From Comamonadaceae bacterium (lineage in GTDB: Bacteria; Pseudomonadota; Gammaproteobacteria; Burkholderiales; Burkholderiaceae_C): a stretch of 64,000 nt of DNA. Shown here piece after piece: positions 10,448-21,452 of this stretch. The translations under genes and the position numbers were made by a program. The first letter of the stretch is position 1; every line of letters begins with the position of its first letter. The notes beneath the pieces were generated by a model, which was not told where the DNA came from, did no database searches, and was given only the letters and a program-made list of their open reading frames with translations. The DNA is taken from assembly GCA_009996515.1 (NCBI GenBank), contig JAACZV010000021.1:1-64000 (forward strand), in the 5' to 3' direction.

Positions 10448-11358
10448 CCCCCGTCACCCAGAAGGTCGCCTTCCTCGTCGATTTCGACAACGTCGCCACC
10501 GACGTCATCGAGCAGGCGCTGAACATGGTGTTCAAGGACTACGGCGCGGCCCATATCCGCCGCGCCTACTGCAATGCCGAGCAGGCGCTGCGCGAGCAGA
10601 GCTTTTTGAAGCGGCTGGGCCTGCGCGCCATCGTCAACCTGGCCATAGGCAAGAACTCCACCGACATCGCGCTGGCCGCCGACGCGATGGATCTGGCCAT
10701 CACCGAGAAGCCCGACGTCATCGTGCTGGTGTCGTCCGACAGCGACTTCGCGCCGCTGGTGCTGCGGCTGCGCGAGAAGGGCGCCTGGCTGCGCGGCTTC
10801 GGCCAGTACGGCAAGACCGGCGACGGCGTGATCCAGATCTACGACCAGTTCAACGAGCTGGCGCACGACAGCGGCCGCGCCGCGCCGCGGCCCGCGGCCA
10901 AGCGCGAGCCGGCCAGGAAGGCCGCTGCCGGTCGGCCGGCAGCGAAGAAGGCGGCACCGTCCAAGGCCGTGGCGGCGCCCAAGCCCAGTGCGGCACCCCA
11001 GCCCAAGCCGGCACCCCAGCCCGCGGCGGCCGTCGAGGCCCAGCCCAAGCCGGTGGCGGCGCCGGCGGCCAAGCCCGTGGCGCCGCCACCGGCCAAGGCC
11101 GCACCGGCACCCAAGGCGGCGCCCGCGCCGGTGGATCCCAGCGTCGCCGCCGCCAAGGAAATCAACGCCATGCTGGCGCTGCTGCCCAAGCTGGCCGACG
11201 GCCAGTGGCATGACCTGGGCGCCGCGGCCAAGACCTTGAAGGAGGCCGGCCTGCTGGCCAAGAACGCGCCGTCGACCAAGCTGTTCCGCAAGCATCCGCA
11301 GGCTTTCCAGCTGCAGCCCGAGAAGCAGCCCAACCAGGTGCGCTTCGGCCACGGATGA
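10444..11358 (+). CDS. NYN-domain (LabA-like) protein with C-terminal OST-HTH/LOTUS-like domain
   Basis: A 304-residue protein. Residues 6-140 form a NYN/PIN-like nuclease domain with the acidic residues expected of the active site: D13 and D15 in [11 protein letters not shown]74 in [10 protein letters not shown], and D99/D101 in SSDSDFAPL. Residues 150-235 are an Ala/Pro/Lys linker. Residues 235-290 ([23 protein letters not shown], given in part) resemble a small winged-helix OST-HTH/LOTUS module, often RNA-binding. It is probably an RNA-processing nuclease; the substrate is unknown. It overlaps both pyrC and the DUF3025 gene by four bases. Confidence 0.85.
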   Translation: MTPVTQKVAFLVDFDNVATDVIEQALNMVFKDYGAAHIRRAYCNAEQALREQSFLKRLGLRAIVNLAIGKNSTDIALAADAMDLAITEKPDVIVLVSSDSDFAPLVLRLREKGAWLRGFGQYGKTGDGVIQIYDQFNELAHDSGRAAPRPAAKREPARKAAAGRPAAKKAAPSKAVAAPKPSAAPQPKPAPQPAAAVEAQPKPVAAPAAKPVAPPPAKAAPAPKAAPAPVDPSVAAAKEINAMLALLPKLADGQWHDLGAAAKTLKEAGLLAKNAPSTKLFRKHPQAFQLQPEKQPNQVRFGHG

Positions 11359-12080
11359 TGGCGCCCGACTGGGCGCGCCCCTGGTTCGCGCCCTACCGCG
11401 ACGTGGGCGGGCCGGTGCTGGCGCGGCGGGCCGCCGGCCTGCCGGCGCACTTGGCCCTGGGCCATGAGCGCTTCGAGCCGGCGGGGCCGTCGACCACCGG
11501 CTACGAGCAGCATGTGGCCGCCACCGGCCGCGTGCCCACGCGCGACAACGCGCACGACCTCTTCAACGGCCTGGTCTGGCTGCGCTGCCCGGGCTTCAAG
11601 GCCGCACTGAACCGTGCCCATGTCGCCGCCCCGCCGGCGCCGCCGGGCCGGCGCGGGCCTCTGCGTGACGCGCTGACGCTGCTGGACGAGAGCGGCCTGC
11701 TGCTGCAGGCCCCGCCCCTGCTGCAGGCGGCCCTGCGCGCGCGGGACTGGCGGGCACTCTTCATGACGCATCGCGGGCTCTGGTCCGAGGCCCGCCTGCT
11801 GGTGGTGGGCCATGCGCTGCTGGAGAAGCTGCTGGCCCCGCGCAAGCCGCTGTGCGCCCGCGTGCTGCTGGTCGACGACCTCGACGCGCCGCGGCTGCCG
11901 GACAGCCTGGCGCCGGCCTTGCTGCCGCCGCTGCCGGTGCTGGGCATCCCCGGCTGGTGGCCGGCGAACGAGGTGCCCGGGTTCTACGCCGACGAGTGGG
12001 TGTTCCGCCGTGCCCGGCCGCCGGAAGCGGCTGCAAAGCGGCTAGCATCGGCGCCCGCCCAGGGAGGTGTCGCTTGTTGA
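11355..12080 (+). CDS. DUF3025 family protein
   Basis: A 241-residue protein recognisable by GYEQHVAATGRVPTRDNAHD, FNGLVWLRCPGFKAALN and the C-terminal LFMTHRGLWSEARLLVVGHALLEKL. These are the conserved blocks of DUF3025, a proteobacterial family of unknown function. There is no signal peptide or membrane helix, so it is probably cytoplasmic. It overlaps the NYN gene by four bases and its stop shares a base with the protease ATG. A second ATG one codon on (11358) is also a possible start. Confidence 0.82.
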   Translation: MMAPDWARPWFAPYRDVGGPVLARRAAGLPAHLALGHERFEPAGPSTTGYEQHVAATGRVPTRDNAHDLFNGLVWLRCPGFKAALNRAHVAAPPAPPGRRGPLRDALTLLDESGLLLQAPPLLQAALRARDWRALFMTHRGLWSEARLLVVGHALLEKLLAPRKPLCARVLLVDDLDAPRLPDSLAPALLPPLPVLGIPGWWPANEVPGFYADEWVFRRARPPEAAAKRLASAPAQGGVAC

Positions 12081-13453
12081 TGAAGTCCTGTTTGAAGCCC
12101 TTGCTAGGCTTGGCGCTGGTCGGCCTGGCCGCCCTCGCCGCCGCGCAGTCGCCATCGCCGCCGAATGTGGCGCCACCCGGCGCCGCGCCTCAGGCCCAGC
12201 AGCCGCCCACCGTGTCGGCCAGTGCCCGGCGCCTGTACGAACGCAGCAAGGGCCAGCTGCTGCAGATCCGCACGCTGCTGAAGAACCAGGACAGCCAGGC
12301 CTCGGTGGGCTCGGGCTTCCTCGTCAGCGACGACGGCCATGTCGTCACCAACTACCACGTCATCAGCCAGTTTGCGCTGGAGCCCGACAGCTACCGGCTG
12401 CGCTATGCGACGACCGACGGCCAGGGCGGTGCGCTGGAACTGCTGGACTTCGACGCCCGTCGCGACCTGGCGCTGCTGCGCGCGGTGGACGACGGCAAGG
12501 GCGGGGGCCTGAGGGGCCGCGGCGCACTGCAGTTCCGCCCGCAGAGTCAGCCGCTGGCCAAGGGCGAGCGCATCTACTCCATGGGCAACCCGCACGACGT
12601 CGCGTTCGCCGTCGTGGAGGGCAACTACAACGGCCTGGTGGAGCGCAGCTTCGACCCGCTGATCTACTACGCCGGCGGCATCAACCCCGGCATGAGCGGC
12701 GGCCCGGTGCTGGACGAGGACGGCCTGGTCGTGGGCGTCAACGTGTCGACGTTGCTGTTCGCGCAGCAGGTCAGCTTCCTGGTGCCGGGGGAGTTCGCCG
12801 AGAGCCTGGTCAAGCGCAGCCTGGCGGCCAAGCCGCTGCGCGCGGCGGCCTGGAGCCGGCTGCGCGACCAGCTGATGCGTTACCAGGACGAGCTCGTCGG
12901 CCGCTTCCTCGCGCTGCCCTGGGAAAGCGCCAACAACCAGCGCTACCGGCTGCCGGTGCCCAAGCAGGACTTCATGCGCTGCTGGGGCCGCAGCACGGCG
13001 GCCGACGCCAAGGGCCTGGACTTCGAGCGCTCGCAATGCCGCATGGACCATGCCTTGTTCGTCAGCGGCAACCTGCAGACGGGCTGGCTGGACATGTCGC
13101 ACGAAGCCTATGACGGCAGCAAGCTGGGTGCGCTGCGCTTCGCGCGGCAGTACTCGGGCAGCTTCCGCAATGAGCGCCTGGGGCAGGCCGACAAGTCGCG
13201 CACCGCGCCCTACTGCAAGGAGCAGTTCGTCGACCGCGACGGCCTGCCGCTGCGCGCCGTCGTCTGCCTGCGCGCCTACCGCAAGCTGGAAGGTCTGCAT
13301 GACCTCAGCGTGCTCGTGACGACCGTGGACGCCTCGACGCAGGGCGCGCTGGGTCGCTTCGACGCCCGTGGCGTCAGCTTCGACAACGCGCTCAAGCTGG
13401 CGGCGCATTACCTGGAGGGCTTCGCGTGGACGAACAGCAGCAAGGCCAAGTGA
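12080..13453 (+). CDS. Exported trypsin-like (S1/DegP-type) serine protease
   Basis: A 457-residue protein. The signal peptide covers about residues 1-22 (LLGLALVGLAALAAAQ). A trypsin fold follows with a complete triad: H93 in VVTNYHVIS, D129 in DARRDLALL and S206 in NPGMSGGPV. No PDZ domain is seen. Instead about 230 extra residues follow, with several cysteines (FMRCWGRS, ERSQCRMDH, APYCKEQF, AVVCLRAY), suggesting a disulfide-bonded periplasmic domain of unknown role. AGGGAGG lies 12 bases before the ATG; TTG codons at 12074 and 12077 are better spaced and may be the real start. It overlaps the FHA gene by 28 bases. Confidence 0.85.
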   Translation: MKSCLKPLLGLALVGLAALAAAQSPSPPNVAPPGAAPQAQQPPTVSASARRLYERSKGQLLQIRTLLKNQDSQASVGSGFLVSDDGHVVTNYHVISQFALEPDSYRLRYATTDGQGGALELLDFDARRDLALLRAVDDGKGGGLRGRGALQFRPQSQPLAKGERIYSMGNPHDVAFAVVEGNYNGLVERSFDPLIYYAGGINPGMSGGPVLDEDGLVVGVNVSTLLFAQQVSFLVPGEFAESLVKRSLAAKPLRAAAWSRLRDQLMRYQDELVGRFLALPWESANNQRYRLPVPKQDFMRCWGRSTAADAKGLDFERSQCRMDHALFVSGNLQTGWLDMSHEAYDGSKLGALRFARQYSGSFRNERLGQADKSRTAPYCKEQFVDRDGLPLRAVVCLRAYRKLEGLHDLSVLVTTVDASTQGALGRFDARGVSFDNALKLAAHYLEGFAWTNSSKAK

Positions 13454-14457
13454 CGCCCGAGCCCATGCAGGCGCCGGCCGCGGCCGTCGTCGAGCTGCTG
13501 GGCCGCGATGGCCGCGCCACGCTGGTGCAGCGCGTGACGCGATGGCCCGTGCGCATCGGCCGCTCGCCGGCCTGCGACATCGTGCTGGACGACGCCCACC
13601 TGGCCGCCGAGCATGCCGAGCTGCACCTGGCCGCCGATGGTGGCGTGCGGCTGAGGCTGCTGCAGAGCCGCAACGGCGGCCATGTCGGCAAGCGGCGGCT
13701 GGCCGCGGGCGACGAGGCCGCGCTGCCCGCGGGCGGCGCCTTCCAGCTGGCCGGCTGCGCGCTGCGCCTGCGCACCACGGCCGACACGCTGGCGCCGGAG
13801 CAGCTGCTCATCGTCGACAAGACCCGCCATTGGGCGCTGGTGCCGCTGCTGCTGCTGGCCCTGCTGTTCTTCCAGTGGGTGGACCGCTGGAGCGCCGTGG
13901 ACCCCGACGCGCGCTGGGTGGATTACGCGCCGTCGCTGCTGGCCCCGCTGGCCTTCGTGCTCGCCTGGGCGGGGCTGTGGTCGCTGGCCAGCCAGCTGTT
14001 CCGGCACCGCTTCCCGTTCACGACGCATCTGCGCCGTGCGCTGGTGGTGCTGGTGGTGCTGCAGCTGCTGGACTGGGTCTTGCCGGCCATCGCCTATGCC
14101 TTCTCCTGGCCGCGGCTGATGGTGCTGGGCTCGCTGGCCGCGCCGGTGGGCGCCGCGGTGCTGATCGCCTGGCATTCCCGCCTGGTCTGGCCGGGCGCGC
14201 GGCGCATTCTGAACGGCGGCATCGCGGTGCTGCTGTTGCTGGGCCTGGGGCTGCAGGTCGGCAGCCGCCAGGAGCAGCAATATGTGTTCGGCCCGCCCTA
14301 CCTGGCCAGCCTGCCGCCGCCGGCGCTGCGCCTGGCCGCGCCCCAGCCGCCGCAGGCGCTGATCGAGTCGCTGAAGCCGCTGAAGGCCGAACTGGCCCGG
14401 CAGGCGCGCAAGGACAACGAGGGCGCCGTCGACGACGAGGCGGGTGGCGGCGAGTGA
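13426..14457 (+). CDS. FHA-domain protein with five membrane helices
   Basis: A 343-residue protein. A forkhead-associated domain lies at about residues 36-117 (VRIGRSPACDIVLDDAHLAA, EHAEL, SRNGGHVG). The conserved Gly-Arg, His and Asn are present, but the usual Ser before the His block is Ala, which could weaken phosphothreonine binding. Five hydrophobic helices follow at about 136-153, 169-188, 204-226, 231-249 and 261-278, then a polar C-terminal tail. The GTG start lies inside the protease gene. The pair looks like one functional unit: a periplasmic protease and a membrane signal reader. Its stop directly abuts the convergent cysK stop. Confidence 0.82.
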   Translation: MDEQQQGQVTPEPMQAPAAAVVELLGRDGRATLVQRVTRWPVRIGRSPACDIVLDDAHLAAEHAELHLAADGGVRLRLLQSRNGGHVGKRRLAAGDEAALPAGGAFQLAGCALRLRTTADTLAPEQLLIVDKTRHWALVPLLLLALLFFQWVDRWSAVDPDARWVDYAPSLLAPLAFVLAWAGLWSLASQLFRHRFPFTTHLRRALVVLVVLQLLDWVLPAIAYAFSWPRLMVLGSLAAPVGAAVLIAWHSRLVWPGARRILNGGIAVLLLLGLGLQVGSRQEQQYVFGPPYLASLPPPALRLAAPQPPQALIESLKPLKAELARQARKDNEGAVDDEAGGGE

Positions 14458-15375
14458 TCAGGCCGCCGGCAGGAAGCCGTCCACGGAGAGATAGCGCTCG
14501 CCGGTGTCGTAGTTGAAGCCCAGCACGCGCGCGTTCGCGGGCAGCTCGGGCAGCTTCTGCGCGATGGCGGCCAGCGTCGCGCCGCTGGAGATGCCCACCA
14601 GCAGGCCTTCCTCGCGGGCGCTGCGGCGTGCGTACTCGCGCGCGGCCTCGGCCTCGACCTGGATGACGCCGTTCAGCAGCGCCGTGTCCAGCACGGCCGG
14701 GATGAAGCCGGCGCCTATGCCCTGGATGGGATGGGGGCTGGGCTGGCCACCGCTGATGACGGGCGAGGCGCTGGGCTCCACCGCATAGACCTTGAGTTGC
14801 GGCCAGGCCGTCTTGAGCACCTGGGCGCAGCCGCTGATGTGGCCGCCGGTGCCTACGCCGGTGATCAGCGCGTCCAGGCCTTCGGGGAAGTCGCGCAGGA
14901 TCTCCTGCGCCGTCGTCCTGGCGTGGACGGCCGGGTTGGCGGCGTTCTCGAACTGCTGCGGCATCCAGGAGCCCGGGTGCTGCTCCAGCAGTTCGCGGGC
15001 GCGGGCGATGGCGCCCTTCATGCCCTTCTCGCGCGGCGTCAGGTCGAACGCGGCGCCATAGGCCAGCATCAGGCGGCGGCGCTCCACGCTCATGCTGTCG
15101 GGCATGACGAGGATGAGCTTGTAGCCCTTCACGGCCGCCACCATGGCCAGGCCCACGCCGGTGTTGCCGGAGGTCGGCTCGATGATGGTGCCGCCGGGCT
15201 TGAGCAGGCCTTGCGCCTCGGCGTCCTCGATCATGGCCAGCGCGATGCGGTCCTTGATCGAGCCGCCGGGATTGCTGCGCTCGGACTTGACCCAGACCTC
15301 GTGGGCGCCGAACAGGCGCTGCAGCCGGATGTGCGGGGTGTTGCCGATGGTGTCGAGGATGCTGTTGGCCTTCAT
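14458..15375 (-). CDS. cysK: Cysteine synthase A (O-acetylserine sulfhydrylase)
   Basis: A 305-residue PLP enzyme. The PLP lysine is in [11 protein letters not shown], the substrate loop is [12 protein letters not shown], the phosphate loop is [10 protein letters not shown], and the serine that holds the pyridine nitrogen is in [11 protein letters not shown]. The C-terminal DTGERYLS is typical of CysK. It forms cysteine from O-acetylserine and sulfide in the cytoplasm. GGGAGC precedes the ATG. CysM is the alternative, but QGIGAGFIP and the GERYLS ending favour CysK. It is divergent from rnpB, with only 38 bases between. Confidence 0.93.
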   Translation of the reverse strand: MKANSILDTIGNTPHIRLQRLFGAHEVWVKSERSNPGGSIKDRIALAMIEDAEAQGLLKPGGTIIEPTSGNTGVGLAMVAAVKGYKLILVMPDSMSVERRRLMLAYGAAFDLTPREKGMKGAIARARELLEQHPGSWMPQQFENAANPAVHARTTAQEILRDFPEGLDALITGVGTGGHISGCAQVLKTAWPQLKVYAVEPSASPVISGGQPSPHPIQGIGAGFIPAVLDTALLNGVIQVEAEAAREYARRSAREEGLLVGISSGATLAAIAQKLPELPANARVLGFNYDTGERYLSVDGFLPAA

Positions 15376-15400
15376 GCGTGCTCCCTGTGGGCGGTGCTGA

Positions 15401-15406
15401 GATAAT
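15401..15406 (+). promoter_or_regulatory. -10 of the rnpB promoter
   Basis: GATAAT ends 7 bases before the predicted RNA 5' end at 15414. No good -35 hexamer is seen 16-18 bases upstream, where the cysK start lies. Confidence 0.6.
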
Positions 15407-15413
15407 CGCTAGT

Positions 15414-15861
15414 GTGAAGCAAGCCAGACCGCCGCTGGGGCAAGCATGGAAACATGGCCCTGGAGGAAGGTCCGGACTGCACAGAGCGGCGTAGCAGCTA
15501 ACGGCTGCCCGGCGTAAGCCGAGGATCAGAGCAACAGAGACGAGTCGATGACGGGTCCGTCGTCGGGTGTTCTATACGGCAATCGCGCAAGCGGTTGCGG
15601 CGCACGGCGTGAGCCGGGCGGCGCCGGGCGCAAGCCCGAGCCGGATAGCACCCGATGGCGGGCAAAGCCCGCCATCGGGTGAAACGGGCAATCTCTACGC
15701 GCAGCAACACCAAGTAGGCCAGCGTTGATGCGGCTCGCAGAGCTGGCGGGTAGGTGGCACCGAGCCGGGCAGCGATGTCCGGCCCAGAGGAATGGCGGTC
15801 ACGCCGCCCGAACCGCAAGGGGAGGGCGGTGCACAGAATCCGGCCTATCGGCTTGCTTCAC
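15414..15861 (+). ncRNA. rnpB: RNase P RNA, bacterial class A
   Basis: The catalytic RNA of RNase P. The conserved 5' core GAGGAAGGTCCGGACT is at about 15461-15476, CAGAGGAATGGCGGTCACGC at about 15785, and ACAGAATCCGGCCTAT lies near the 3' end. The two ends form a perfect 12-bp P1 stem, GTGAAGCAAGCC (15414-15425) with GGCTTGCTTCAC (15850-15861). A perfect 15-bp hairpin with loop AAA at 15649-15681 fits P12. At about 448 bases it is longer than the E. coli RNA (377), mainly from extended internal stems. A T/C-rich stretch follows the 3' end. Confidence 0.96.
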
Positions 15862-15936
15862 TCTTTCTTCCCCTGTCTCCGGCAGGCGCGCAGGCGGATC
15901 GATACACTGGCCGGCTGCCTCAACCCGACCTCCCCG

Positions 15937-17145
15937 ATGAATCCTGACGCCAGCCGCCTGTGGCGTGCGCCTCGCTGGGCCCTGTCCGTCCTGTTGGCCT
16001 GCCTGGCCATGGTCGGCCCCTTCTCCATCGACACCTATCTGCCGGCCTTCGCCGGCATCGCCGCCGCGCTGCACGCGACGCCGGTGGAGATGCAGCAGAC
16101 GCTGTCGGCCTATCTGCTCGGGTTTGCCTTCATGAACCTGTTCCATGGGGCGCTGTCGGACTGCTTCGGCCGCCGCCCCGTCGTGCTGATCGGCCTGGCC
16201 GTGTTCACGCTGGCCAGCGTGGGCTGCGCGGTGGCGGGCTCCATCGGCCAGCTGGTGTTCTGGCGCACGGTGCAGGGCATGTCGGCGGGCGCGGGCATCG
16301 TCGTGTCGCGCGCCATCATCCGCGACATGTTCCCGCCGGCGGATGCGCAGCGCGTGATGTCGCAGGTGACGCTGTTCTTCGGCGTCGCGCCGGCCATCGC
16401 GCCCATGGTGGGCGGCTTCCTGTTCGTGCATGCCGACTGGCACTCCATCTTCTGGTTCCTGACCGCCGTCTCCGCGGCGCTGCTGGTCGCCAACTGGCGG
16501 CTGCTGCCCGAGACGCTGCATCCCCAGCTGGTCCAGCCCTTCCACGTCGGCGCGCTGATGCGCGAGTACTGGCGGCTGTGCAGCAGCGCCAAGTTCATGA
16601 TGCTGGTGCTGGCCAGCGGCGTGCCGTTCAACGGCATGTTCCTCTATGTGCTGGCCACGCCGGTCTTCCTCGGTGAACACCTGCAGTTCGCGCCGACACA
16701 GTTCTTCTGGTTCTTCCTGTGCACCATTGGCGGCATCATGGCCGGCGCCGCGGTCAGCGGCCGGCTGGCCGGCAAGATGAGCCCCAAGCGCCAGATCATG
16801 CGGGGCTTTCGCATCATGGTCGCGGTGTCTGTCGTCAACATCGCGCTGAACCTGTTCGTGCCGCTGAACGCCTTCTGGGCGCTGCCGCTGATCGGCCTGT
16901 TCTCCTTCGGCTGGGCGCTGATGGTGCCGGTGGTCACGCTGCTGGTGCTGGACCAGGTGCCCGAGCGTCGCGGCATGGCCTCGTCGTTGCAGGCTTGCAT
17001 AGGCTCGGCGGCCAACGGCCTGGTCGCCGGCCTGCTGGTGCCGCTGGTCATGCACTCGCCGCTGGCCCTGGCCCTCGCGTCGGCCGGGCTGATGGTGGTG
17101 GGCCTGCTGGCCTGGTACGGCGTCAGGCGTTCGGTCGCCGCCTGA
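15937..17145 (+). CDS. bcr: Bcr/CflA family multidrug efflux transporter (MFS)
   Basis: A 402-residue membrane protein with 12 predicted helices, the usual size for Bcr/CflA. The first helix holds MVGPFSIDTYLPAF, typical of this group. MFS motif A is seen as GALSDCFGRRPVVLIG between helices 2 and 3, and RAIIRDMFPPADAQRVMS is also characteristic. It probably exports drugs or small metabolites by proton antiport. The frame extends upstream into rnpB, but the start is placed at 15937 after the RNA, where the protein family begins. TACACT at 15903-15908 may be its -10. Confidence 0.92.
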   Translation: MNPDASRLWRAPRWALSVLLACLAMVGPFSIDTYLPAFAGIAAALHATPVEMQQTLSAYLLGFAFMNLFHGALSDCFGRRPVVLIGLAVFTLASVGCAVAGSIGQLVFWRTVQGMSAGAGIVVSRAIIRDMFPPADAQRVMSQVTLFFGVAPAIAPMVGGFLFVHADWHSIFWFLTAVSAALLVANWRLLPETLHPQLVQPFHVGALMREYWRLCSSAKFMMLVLASGVPFNGMFLYVLATPVFLGEHLQFAPTQFFWFFLCTIGGIMAGAAVSGRLAGKMSPKRQIMRGFRIMVAVSVVNIALNLFVPLNAFWALPLIGLFSFGWALMVPVVTLLVLDQVPERRGMASSLQACIGSAANGLVAGLLVPLVMHSPLALALASAGLMVVGLLAWYGVRRSVAA

Positions 17146-17175
17146 GGCGGCGCTCAAGCCGGCCGCCGGGCGGCC

Positions 17176-17181
17176 GAAAAT
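17176..17181 (+). promoter_or_regulatory. -10-like GAAAAT 7 bases before the carbonic anhydrase ATG
   Basis: GAAAAT ends 7 bases before the ATG at 17189, with no Shine-Dalgarno sequence. This spacing supports a leaderless message and the downstream of two possible ATG starts. Confidence 0.35.
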
Positions 17182-17188
17182 GAGCGGC

Positions 17189-18065
17189 ATGAGAAAGCGC
17201 CTGATCCTCGTCGCCTGCCTGCTCGCGCTCGCCGCCCGGGCTGAGCCGCCCAAGGAGACGCCCAAGGAGACGCCCCAGGAGCCGGTCGAGGTGCTGCGCC
17301 AGCGCCTGGCGGAGCGCCTGGCCACGCCGGTGCAGGGCCAGGCCAGCGTCAGGCCGGCGGCCCGGCCCGCCCGGCCCGCCAAGGCCGAGGCGGCCAAGCC
17401 GCTGCGCTGGGGCTATACCGGCGACGTGGGCCCGCAGCACTGGGCCGAGCTGGCGCCCGAGAACAAGCTCTGCGCCGTCGGCACGCGCCAGAGCCCCATC
17501 GACATCCGGGACGGCCTGGCCGTCGACCTGGAGCCCATCACCTTCGACTACCGGCCCGGTGCCTTCTCGGTGCTGGACAACGGCCGCACCATCCAGGTCG
17601 ACGTCGCGCCCGGCAACGGGCTGACCGTCATGGGGCGGCGCTACGAGCTGCAGCAGTTCCACTTCCACCGGCCCAGCGAGGAGCGCGTCAACGGCAAGCA
17701 GTTCGACATGGTGGCCCACCTGGTGCACCGGGATGCGCAGGGGCGGCTGGCGGTGGTCGCCGTGCTGCTGGAGCGCGGGCGCGACGACCAGCCCCATCCC
17801 ATCATCCAGACCGTCTGGGGCAATCTGCCGCTGGAGAAGGGCGAGGCCCTGGCGGCCCAGGTGCCGCTGGACCTGGGCCAGCTGCTGCCCCAGGACCGTG
17901 GCTACTACACCTATATGGGTTCGTTGACGACGCCGCCTTGCAGCGAGGGCGTGCTGTGGATGGTGATGCGCCAGCCGGTGGGGCTGTCCGGCCAGCAGCT
18001 GGACGTGTTTGCCCGGCTCTACCCGATGAATGCGCGGCCGCTGCAGGCCGGCTCCGGGCGGCTCA

Positions 18066-18091
<26 letters not shown>
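17189..18091 (+). CDS. Periplasmic alpha-type carbonic anhydrase
   Basis: A 300-residue protein with signal peptide MRKRLILVACLLALAARA. A Pro/Lys/Ala-rich spacer (about residues 20-70) follows, including the repeated PKETPKETPQEP. The alpha-carbonic anhydrase domain begins WGYTGDVGPQHW. The three zinc histidines are visible: H158 and H160 in QQFHFHRPSEE and H177 in MVAHLVH. TPPCSEGVLW and the earlier cysteine in KLCAVGTRQSP fit the family disulfide. It interconverts CO2 and bicarbonate in the periplasm. An ATG at 17180 would add three residues. Its last 26 bases overlap the convergent histidine kinase gene. Confidence 0.93.
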
Positions 18092-20399
<2,308 letters not shown>

Positions 20400-21011
20400 G
20401 ATGCGGTCAGGCTGGCGTGCGGCGGGGGCGCGGGCAGGGTCTTGTCCATGGCTTGCATGGTATGCGGGGCGGGAGCGCTGCCGTGGCGTCGCCCGGCCTG
20501 TGCGGGCGCCATGCCGCCCGCCGGGCCTGCCAGGCGTTGCAGCCCCGCCACCCTGGGCCTGGATGGCCGGCCTTGATGGCGCGGGGTGGGCGAGGCAAGG
20601 GCAAGGTCGGGGCTGCGCATGGACTGCCTGGGTGGGGTAGCGCCCGGGGGTACGCCGGGGCCGGGCTGAAACTGCCCGAAATTTCAGCAGAAATCGCCGC
20701 CCGCCCGGCATGGCGGGCCCGCGACGGCGGCGGGCTCGGCGTGACTTGTGCGGCAAAACCATGGCGCACGTCGTGGTTTGGCGCGGCAAGCCTGAACATG
20801 GGACAAACGAGATGCCGTTGTCGCCCGTAGTTCAAGCACCACTTCGCAATAACTCGCCAAGTCCTTATTTCTTAATGCATTTTGTGGGTGGGGCTGTATG
20901 GAACAGCAGTCAGTTCTAAGTGCTTGATTTCATTGAAAAAACTTGTGCCGATCCTTGACCCTTCGGGGTCGGGCCCTTAAAGTGGGAGGAAGTGTCGTTT
21001 AGTGGTGAAAA
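20400..21011 (+). other. Non-coding upstream region of mraZ
   Basis: 612 bases with no convincing gene. The left half is GC-rich like the rest of the window. From about 20760 to 20990 it becomes notably A+T-rich, as is common for promoter regions. The mraZ promoter and MraZ boxes lie at the right end. The promoter for the divergent hybrid kinase should also be here but was not pinned down. Confidence 0.6.
20955..20983 (+). promoter_or_regulatory. Probable sigma-70 promoter of the dcw cluster (Pmra)
   Basis: -35 TTGACC (20955-20960), 17-base spacer, -10 TAAAGT (20978-20983). A GACCC/GGGTC hairpin lies in the spacer (20957-20970). The MraZ boxes begin at the -10. Confidence 0.6.
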
Positions 21012-21017
21012 GTGTCG
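20983..21017 (+). promoter_or_regulatory. MraZ operator: pentamer boxes at 10-base spacing
   Basis: TGGGA (20983), TGTCG (20993), TGGTG (21003) and TGTCG (21013) recur every 10 bases. MraZ of E. coli and others binds direct TGGGN repeats separated by five bases and represses its own dcw promoter. Only the first box matches the consensus fully; the others keep TG and the spacing. The last box overlaps the mraZ start codon. Confidence 0.6.
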
Positions 21018-21452
21018 GAAATCGTCTTTCAGGGAGCCTCCAACTTGGCCTTAGATGCCAAGGGCCGCCTGACTGTGCCCAGCCGACACCGTGAGGTGTT
21101 GCAGCTGCTGTGCCAGGGGCGGCTGACCGTCACCAAGCATCCCGACGGCTGCCTGATGCTGTTCCCGCGGCCGACCTGGGAGGTCTTTCGCGACAAGGTT
21201 GCGGCGCTGCCGATGTCGGCGGCTGGCTGGAAGCGGGTCTTCCTGGGCAATGCGATGGACGTCGACATCGACTCGGCGGCGCGCGTGCTGATCTCGCCCG
21301 AGCTGCGCAAGAGCGCCGGGCTCAAGAGCGACGTGATGCTGCTGGGCATGGGCAGCCACTTCGAGCTCTGGGATGCCGAGGCCCATGCCGCCCACGAGGC
21401 CGAGGTGATGGCCGGCCCGCTGCCCGACGCCCTCAAGGACTTCAGCTTCTGA
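21012..21452 (+). CDS. mraZ: Transcriptional regulator MraZ
   Basis: A 146-residue protein of normal MraZ length. It has two copies of the AbrB-like SpoVT fold: [15 protein letters not shown] in the first half and [15 protein letters not shown] in the second. It forms a ring that binds repeats before its own gene and adjusts dcw transcription. GTG at 21012 is the only possible start, because an in-frame stop lies two codons upstream. It is the first gene of the dcw cluster, and its stop shares a base with the rsmH ATG. Confidence 0.96.
   Translation: MSEIVFQGASNLALDAKGRLTVPSRHREVLQLLCQGRLTVTKHPDGCLMLFPRPTWEVFRDKVAALPMSAAGWKRVFLGNAMDVDIDSAARVLISPELRKSAGLKSDVMLLGMGSHFELWDAEAHAAHEAEVMAGPLPDALKDFSF

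Noticed and set aside
15754..15936. Extension of the Bcr/CflA transporter start upstream to 15754
   Set aside because: This stretch is inside RNase P RNA; the transporter family begins at 15937.
20710..20919. 69-codon ORF upstream of mraZ
   Set aside because: No ribosome site, no recognisable motif and it lies in the A+T-rich promoter region; a chance frame is more likely.
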